A stretch of 11,826 bases of DNA, from the NCBI GenBank assembly GCA_905236465.1, contig CAJOQA010000111.1:1-11826 (forward strand). Reading direction: 5' to 3'. How positions within the stretch are numbered: the first letter of the stretch is position 1; every line of letters begins with the position of its first letter. The DNA comes from an uncultured Treponema sp. GTDB taxonomy: Bacteria > Spirochaetota > Spirochaetia > Treponematales > Treponemataceae. The notes beneath the pieces were generated by a model, which was not told where the DNA came from, ran no database searches, and was given only the letters and a program-made list of their open reading frames with translations. Made by a program: the position numbers and the translations under genes. Of the stretch, positions 7,137 through 11,826 are shown one piece after another.

Positions 7137-7157
7137 ATATACAAAATCAAGTATACT
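7129..7157 (+). promoter_or_regulatory. Sigma-70-type promoter for purL, predicting a leaderless mRNA
   Basis: TTGCAT (7129-7134) overlaps the last codons and stop of the trpB-like gene and is 17 bp from TATACT (7152-7157). The usual start 6-9 bases after the -10 falls at about 7163-7166, while the purL ATG is at 7166. The motif and spacing nearly copy the promoter at 5688-5716. CAAGTAT also occurs twice here (7149-7155 and 7161-7167). Confidence 0.62.
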
Positions 7158-7165
7158 TTGCAAGT

Positions 7166-10100
7166 ATGTTCCGTATCTATGTAGAAAGAAAGTCGGGTTT
7201 TGCCAACGAGGCTGACCGCATCAGCGCTGAAATAAGCGGTTTTTTGGGTATTGGCGGTGTTACCGGTGTCCGTTATCTGAACCGGTACGATGTTGAGAAT
7301 GTGGGGGAGGCTGTTGCAAAGGCTGCAGCTACCCGCATTTTTTCTGAACCTCAATCTGATAATATCATCTTTGAGAATTTGGAAATTCCTTCTGGTACTA
7401 CCCAGATTATCTGGGAGTACTTGCCAGGCCAGTATGATCAGAGGGCTGATTCAGCAGAGCAATGCCTGACTCTTTTGCGCGAAGGTTTGAAAAATTCCGC
7501 GCAGGTAGGAACTGAGCCTCCCCGTGTCCGTTGTGCAAAAATTGTCCTGCTTTCTGGAAATGTCGCAGCAGTTGATGTTGAAAAAATCCAGCACTATTTA
7601 ATAAATCCGGTAGACAGTCGCCTAACTGATTCAACAAAGCCTGAGACTTTACAAATGAAAACGCATACACCTGCTGACATAGAAATTGTTGCAGGTTTTA
7701 TTGCCTTATCTGATTCAGATTTGGAAAGCTACCGGCAGAAGCTTGGTCTTGCCATGGATTTTGCGGACATAAAGTGGATGCAGTCTTATTTTAAAAAGAT
7801 TAATCGGGATCCTACAATTACAGAAATACGTGTACTGGACACTTATTGGTCTGACCATTGCCGCCACACTACATTCAACACAATCCTAAAAGAGCTCAAG
7901 ATTGAAGATGGCCCATACGCAGACCTTTTCCGCGCTTCATACCAAAATTACACTCAAATGCGCACGGATCTTTACGCTGACCGCAAGGACAAGCCTGTGA
8001 CCCTTATGGATATGGCCTGTATTGGGGCTAAATATCTGCGTAAGCACGGCTACTTAAAAGACCTTGAAGTGAGCGAGGAAAACAATGCTTGCTCAATCTA
8101 TATAGATGTAAAGTATACTGACGGCGACAAGGAAGAAAGTGAACGGTGGCTTTTGGAATTTAAAAATGAAACCCACAACCACCCAACAGAAATAGAACCC
8201 TTTGGTGGAGCCGCGACCTGTATTGGTGGGGCAATCCGCGATCCTCTTTCTGCCCGCAGCTGGGTTTATCAGGCCCTACGCGTAACAGGTGCTGCTGACC
8301 CCACTGTTCCCTTGAATCAGACTCTGCCTGGTAAGCTTCCACAGATGAAGCTGACCCGTGAAGCCGCCCAAGGTTTTTCTTCTTACGGAAACCAGATTGG
8401 CCTTACGACAGGTCAGGTTGCAGAGGTTTACCACCCTGGATATTTGGCAAAAAGAATGGAGCTTGGGGCTGTAATTGCTGCGGCCCCAGTTGACCTAGTT
8501 CTAAGGGAAAGACCTGAAGCAGGCGATATAATAATTTTACTTGGTGGTGGAACCGGTCGTGATGGAATTGGAGGAGCTACGGGTTCTTCTAAGGTTCACG
8601 ATGTAAAGTCCGTGACAACTGCGGCTGCAGAGGTTCAAAAGGGTAATGCTGTTGAAGAGCGAAAGATTCAACGCCTGTTCCGCAATAAAGATGTCTGTTT
8701 GATGATCCGCCGCTGTAATGACTTTGGTGCAGGCGGTGTTTCTGTTGCTGTAGGTGAGCTTGCACCAGGCCTTGATATAAACCTTGATGCTGTTCCCAAA
8801 AAGTACGAGGGACTTGACGGTACGGAGCTTGCTATTTCTGAATCCCAAGAGAGAATGGCTGTCGTGGTTCGCAAAGAGAATGTAGAGAAATTTATAGCTG
8901 CCGCAAATGCAGAAAACTTAAATGCAGTTGTTGTAGCAACCGTCACAGATACTAACCGGATGGTGATGAAGTGGCGGGGAAAAACTATTGTTGACATAGA
9001 CAGGGAATTCATTGATACAGCAGGAGCCCCACACGAGGCTAAGGCCCTTATAGAAAGCCCTGCTAGCCCTGAAGAGTCCCCTCTTGTAAATCCCCTACCT
9101 TCTGTTGCACAAGCTTTAGGAAAAAATCCTGATGGGGAGGCTGTAGAAAAAGCTTTGCTTGCGGATATGTCAGATTTGGCCTGCTGTTCTCAAAGAGGAC
9201 TTGCTGAACGCTTTGATGGGTCTATAGGCTCTTCTTCTGTTTTGATGCCATTTGGTGGAAAATATCAGTGCACACCCGAAGCCGGTATGGCTGCGAAGAT
9301 TCCGGTTCTTTCACCCCGCGAGACTTCCACAGTAAGCCTTATGACTTATGGTTTTGATCCTCGTGTTGCTCAGTGGTCAGCCTGGCACGGCGGTCAAATT
9401 GCAGTGCTTTCAAGTCTTGCTAAGATTGTTTGTCTTGGTGGTAGGGCAGAAAGCTGTTACTTGAGCTTTCAGGAATTCTTTGGCAGGACCGTTGACGAAA
9501 AGACTTGGGGCTATCCTGCTGCAGCCTTGCTAGGTGCTCTAGATGCCCAGCGTGCTATGGGGACAGGAAGCATTGGCGGCAAGGATTCAATGAGCGGAAC
9601 CTTTGAAAGCTTAAATGTTCCGCATACACTTGTTTCATTTGCGGTTACCACTGATACAGTCAGCAATGTCTGCTCCGCTTCTTTTAAAAAAGCGGGAAAT
9701 TCAATTTACCTTGTGACCCTGCCGTATTCACAAGACCTTGCCCCAGATTGGGAAACTTTTAAGACCAATGCAAATGCCCTGTATAAATTGAACAGTCAGG
9801 GAAAAATAGCTGCCATGTACCCTGTTGGTGCAGGCGGAATTGCTGAGGCCCTTGCCAAGATGGCGTTGGGAAACAGAATAGGGGCTGCGGTCCGTATGAT
9901 TCCCCAGTCTGCGACAAGGGCTGAGCTTGGCGGTGAAGTTGGAGCAGAAGATTTATTTACTCCATTGTACGGGTCAATTATCGTGGAATCTGATCAGGCT
10001 TTGGATGGCATTGAGGACTTTGTTGAAGATACTGTTGTTAAGATTGGTCTTACAACTGAAGAAAAGTCCTTGAACCTTTTTGGCAAGACTACTGACTTGG

Positions 10101-11107
10101 CAAAGATTGAAAAGGTTTGGGAAGAAAAACTTTCTGTTGTCTTTCCGCCAGTAAGCGGCGCCGGTGAGCAGGAGCCCCTTGAACAGTGGGCAAAAGACGT
10201 GCACCCAAGTCTTGCTAAGGCTAGGGAAACTTTTACTATAAAAAAATCTACTGTAAAGCCCAAGGTTATAATTCCAGTATTCCCAGGAACAAACTGTGAG
10301 TATGACATGGCGCGGGCCTTCAACCTGAATGGGGCTGAAACTAAAATCTTGGTTTTCCGCAATAGAAGCGCAGCAGAGCTTTCTGATTCCCTTGACCTCT
10401 TTAAAAAGGAAATTGACGGGGCGCAGATTGTTGCCTTTGCTGGAGGCTTTAGTTCCGGCGATGAACCTGATGGCTCTGGAAAATTTATTGCAAACGTAAT
10501 CCGTGAAGGTCGCATTGCTGACAGCATAATGAATCTGCTTAAGAAACGAGACGGGCTTGTGCTTGGCATATGTAACGGTTTTCAGGCTCTTATAAAGACA
10601 GGCCTTGTTCCATTTGGGGAAATAACAGATATGACTTCTGATACACCAACCTTAACTTTCAATAAGATTGGCCGTCATATAAGCCGTGTAGTCCGCACAA
10701 GAATGGTAAGTGCTACAAGTCCATGGGCCTTAAGCCCTTCTGTTCTGGACAGCCGCATACACTTAGTTCCCGTAAGTCACGGAGAAGGACGCATTGTAAT
10801 AAGCAAAGAGCTGGCTCAAAAACTTTTTGCTGCAGGTCAGGTCTTTACGCAGTACGTGGATGAAAATGGTATACCTTCTATTAGTGAACCGGACAACCCT
10901 AACGGCAGCCTCTTTGCAATAGAAGGCCTTACCAGTCCTGACGGAAGGGTTCTTGGCAAGATGGGCCATAGCGAGCGCACTATGGGGCAAGATGCCAATG
11001 GCGCCAGTGTGGATTTAATAAAGAACATTGCAGGTAACCCTCTTACCAACCCAACAGAAAATTCCTGCCAAAATATTTTCCAAGCCGGAGTTGCTTACTT
11101 TTCGTAA
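7166..11107 (+). CDS. purL: Phosphoribosylformylglycinamidine synthase, single-chain (PurL)
   Basis: Converts FGAR, glutamine and ATP to FGAM in the fourth step of purine synthesis, in the cytoplasm. At 1313 residues it is the large one-polypeptide form, not the PurS/PurQ/PurL complex. In order: an N-terminal PurS-like domain (FRIYVERKSGFANEADRIS; GVRYLNRYDVENV), a linker with the signature SDHCRHTTF at 229-237, the first AIRS/ATP-binding half with ETHNHPTEIEPFGGA (His337, His339), a second AIRS half (MGTGSIGGKDSMSG), and a C-terminal glutamine amidotransferase from about residue 1030 (VIIPVFPGTNCEYDMARA). The nucleophile is Cys1136 in LGICNGFQAL, and the triad partners are His1268 and Glu1270 in GHSERTMG. 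GGFSSGDEPDGSG is the variant seen in clostridial and other anaerobe PurL. The reading frame is intact. The ATG at 7166 fits the family N-terminus but has no Shine-Dalgarno; see the promoter just upstream. It stands 29 nt after the trpB-like gene, with no other pur gene in view. Confidence 0.97.
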   Translation: MFRIYVERKSGFANEADRISAEISGFLGIGGVTGVRYLNRYDVENVGEAVAKAAATRIFSEPQSDNIIFENLEIPSGTTQIIWEYLPGQYDQRADSAEQCLTLLREGLKNSAQVGTEPPRVRCAKIVLLSGNVAAVDVEKIQHYLINPVDSRLTDSTKPETLQMKTHTPADIEIVAGFIALSDSDLESYRQKLGLAMDFADIKWMQSYFKKINRDPTITEIRVLDTYWSDHCRHTTFNTILKELKIEDGPYADLFRASYQNYTQMRTDLYADRKDKPVTLMDMACIGAKYLRKHGYLKDLEVSEENNACSIYIDVKYTDGDKEESERWLLEFKNETHNHPTEIEPFGGAATCIGGAIRDPLSARSWVYQALRVTGAADPTVPLNQTLPGKLPQMKLTREAAQGFSSYGNQIGLTTGQVAEVYHPGYLAKRMELGAVIAAAPVDLVLRERPEAGDIIILLGGGTGRDGIGGATGSSKVHDVKSVTTAAAEVQKGNAVEERKIQRLFRNKDVCLMIRRCNDFGAGGVSVAVGELAPGLDINLDAVPKKYEGLDGTELAISESQERMAVVVRKENVEKFIAAANAENLNAVVVATVTDTNRMVMKWRGKTIVDIDREFIDTAGAPHEAKALIESPASPEESPLVNPLPSVAQALGKNPDGEAVEKALLADMSDLACCSQRGLAERFDGSIGSSSVLMPFGGKYQCTPEAGMAAKIPVLSPRETSTVSLMTYGFDPRVAQWSAWHGGQIAVLSSLAKIVCLGGRAESCYLSFQEFFGRTVDEKTWGYPAAALLGALDAQRAMGTGSIGGKDSMSGTFESLNVPHTLVSFAVTTDTVSNVCSASFKKAGNSIYLVTLPYSQDLAPDWETFKTNANALYKLNSQGKIAAMYPVGAGGIAEALAKMALGNRIGAAVRMIPQSATRAELGGEVGAEDLFTPLYGSIIVESDQALDGIEDFVEDTVVKIGLTTEEKSLNLFGKTTDLAKIEKVWEEKLSVVFPPVSGAGEQEPLEQWAKDVHPSLAKARETFTIKKSTVKPKVIIPVFPGTNCEYDMARAFNLNGAETKILVFRNRSAAELSDSLDLFKKEIDGAQIVAFAGGFSSGDEPDGSGKFIANVIREGRIADSIMNLLKKRDGLVLGICNGFQALIKTGLVPFGEITDMTSDTPTLTFNKIGRHISRVVRTRMVSATSPWALSPSVLDSRIHLVPVSHGEGRIVISKELAQKLFAAGQVFTQYVDENGIPSISEPDNPNGSLFAIEGLTSPDGRVLGKMGHSERTMGQDANGASVDLIKNIAGNPLTNPTENSCQNIFQAGVAYFS

Positions 11108-11149
11108 GTAAGTTCACCCGAAGCTGTCTGAAAACTAATGTTTGCAGTG

Positions 11150-11187
11150 TCACCCCGAATCTGTCTGCCGACAGACAGGTGTGGGGG
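11150..11187. repeat. Intergenic hairpin, REP-like inverted repeat
   Basis: CTGTCTG (11161-11167), loop CCGA, CAGACAG (11172-11178) form a perfect 7-bp stem. Outside it CCCC (11153-11156) pairs with GGGG (11183-11186), with wobble pairs and one mismatch between, so the whole folds as a stem of about 15 bp. It lies 43 nt past the purL stop and no T-run follows, so it looks more like a dispersed intergenic repeat than a simple terminator. Other copies cannot be counted from this window. Confidence 0.5.
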
Positions 11188-11224
11188 CTCTTGCACTATG
11201 TATAAGATTCAGAAACAAGTTCAG

Positions 11225-11266
11225 AAATACACGACCGTAGTTTTCTTGCGGTCGTGCTTAGTATTT
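11225..11266. terminator. Hairpin between converging purL and PUA-like gene, possible bidirectional terminator
   Basis: CACGACCG (11230-11237) and CGGTCGTG (11249-11256) make a perfect 8-bp stem with an 11-base loop rich in T. After a small bulge, AAATA (11225-11229) pairs with TATTT (11262-11266). It sits between two convergent genes, where a shared terminator is expected. There is no long T-run on either side, so factor-dependent termination or another role is possible. Confidence 0.42.
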
Positions 11267-11273
11267 GTAATGA

Positions 11274-11726
11274 CTAGTAGTTATACAATGGATAACAATT
11301 ATAAAACTTTTTCGGGGATTTTGTTCCTAACCATTTCCCCTTTTCTTTGTTTATGTGTTCTCCATTTTTTAATATGCCTGCTACGAGTTCACCGTGGCAA
11401 GCGTATCTTAGCAAAAGATCCGGGTAATCGGCGATTTCATCTTTATCCTGAATCTCTTCATAATCTTTAACTTGTTTCCATCCAAAACTTTTGTCAAATT
11501 TATAGACTGCTACTATTTCTGTCTTGTAGGTTCCAACAATGTAGTCAGCCTGATTAGCTTTCTCAAGGTCTTTAATAGACCAATACTTTCTGATACAGTC
11601 CTCAAGATTTTTTCTGCTTCTTATTCCTGAAAATGTTTTTCGACAGTCACTTTTATAATTTTCGTAAGACTGGTTCAAACAGACCAAGATGACCTTGTTG
11701 TTTCCAAAGTCAGCGTGTTCGTTCAT
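11274..11726 (-). CDS. Small protein with a probable PUA/EVE-like domain
   Basis: A 150-residue soluble protein with no signal peptide or membrane helix. The layout resembles PUA-like (ASCH/EVE-related) domains found with restriction and other defence genes: a first strand NNKVILVCLNQSYENY, a helical RKYWSIKDLEKANQADY, then strands YIVGTYKTEIVAVYKFD, and a tail KWLGTKSPKKFYNC that recalls the family's 'GKS...NP.KY.N' ending. Such domains bind RNA or modified bases; which of these applies here is not known. The ATG at 11726 is preceded by GGAGGT (11737-11732) 5 nt upstream, the best ribosome site in the window. The gene starts 30 nt after the stop of the CHAT-type gene on the same strand, so they are probably one operon. 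The family call is from pattern memory and is tentative; that it is a real gene is well supported. Confidence 0.68.
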   Translation of the reverse strand: MNEHADFGNNKVILVCLNQSYENYKSDCRKTFSGIRSRKNLEDCIRKYWSIKDLEKANQADYIVGTYKTEIVAVYKFDKSFGWKQVKDYEEIQDKDEIADYPDLLLRYACHGELVAGILKNGEHINKEKGKWLGTKSPKKFYNCYPLYNY

Positions 11727-11756
11727 GGTAAACCTCCACTATATTCAATCAAAAAT

Positions 11757-11826
11757 TTATTCATAGACTGTAAATGCCGCCCAATAATACGGATGGCTAT
11801 ATTCATCGCTGTTGCGAAATTCATTT
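11757..11826 (-). CDS. C-terminal end of a CHAT-domain (caspase-like) protein, cut by window edge
   Basis: Only the last 22 codons and the TAA (11759-11757) are in the window. They read NEFRNSDEYSHPYYWAAFTVYE and are too short for an ordinary ORF scan. The ending SHPYYWAAF plus a few residues is the characteristic C-terminus of CHAT domains (Caspase HetF Associated with TPRs), cysteine proteases of the caspase-like clan. The catalytic His and Cys, and any TPR or sensor region, would lie outside the window to the right. CHAT proteases are known in several bacterial immune systems, for example TPR-CHAT (Csx29) of type III-E CRISPR, but also in proteins of unknown role. No other frame here gives a recognisable protein. 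The downstream PUA-like gene begins 30 nt later. Confidence 0.72.
   Translation of the reverse strand, partial: NEFRNSDEYSHPYYWAAFTVYE

Noticed and set aside
9994..10569. 191-residue minus-strand open frame inside purL
   Set aside because: It overlaps conserved PurL and amidotransferase sequence, shows no known motif and has no start signal.
11138..11470. 110-residue plus-strand frame after purL with a hydrophobic stretch
   Set aside because: It runs through both hairpins and then antisense to the PUA-like gene, which has a strong ribosome site. No ribosome site precedes this one.

Overview
The window has an accessory-DNA flank on each side of a chromosomal core. The core suggests a spirochaete, probably Treponema-like. 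The grounds are chemoreceptors with an EAAHAG hairpin, a one-chain 1313-residue PurL of the clostridial/anaerobe type, a TrpB2-class beta-like subunit, and moderate GC. This is inferred from protein flavour, not from a marker gene.

Left flank (1-1328) is decayed accessory DNA. A GC-rich open frame enters from the left edge. It carries the end of a Cas3 HD region and the Walker A motif of a type I (I-C-like) Cas3, and it is cut about 25 residues after Walker A begins. Next, on the minus strand, are remains of an RNase III-like gene with two double-stranded-RNA-binding domains, broken by a frame change, an in-frame stop and loss of both ends. No CRISPR repeats are visible. A gene-free stretch follows, with a hairpin that could end the chemotaxis transcript.

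Centre-left (1329-5628, minus strand) is a sensory operon. It runs: FIST-domain sensor, then a soluble chemoreceptor with no membrane segment whose start is 5 nt after the FIST stop, then a classic two-TM dCache-HAMP-MCP receptor with its own promoter. FIST plus soluble MCP looks like a receptor split over two polypeptides.

Centre-right (5688-11107, plus strand) holds a TrpB2-type tryptophan synthase beta-like enzyme and a full-length PurL (FGAM synthase). Each follows a near-identical promoter (TTGCAY, 17 bp, TATACT). The purL promoter puts the transcript start 0-3 nt before the ATG, and no Shine-Dalgarno is visible, so purL is a candidate leaderless mRNA.

Right flank (11108-11826) has two strong intergenic hairpins. 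Then, on the minus strand, comes a 150-residue protein that resembles PUA/EVE-like domains. It sits 30 nt downstream of a gene whose last 22 codons are visible and end in the C-terminal signature of CHAT (caspase-like) proteases. A CHAT protease with a small PUA-like partner is the best candidate here for an undescribed, possibly defence-related, system, but most of it lies outside the window.
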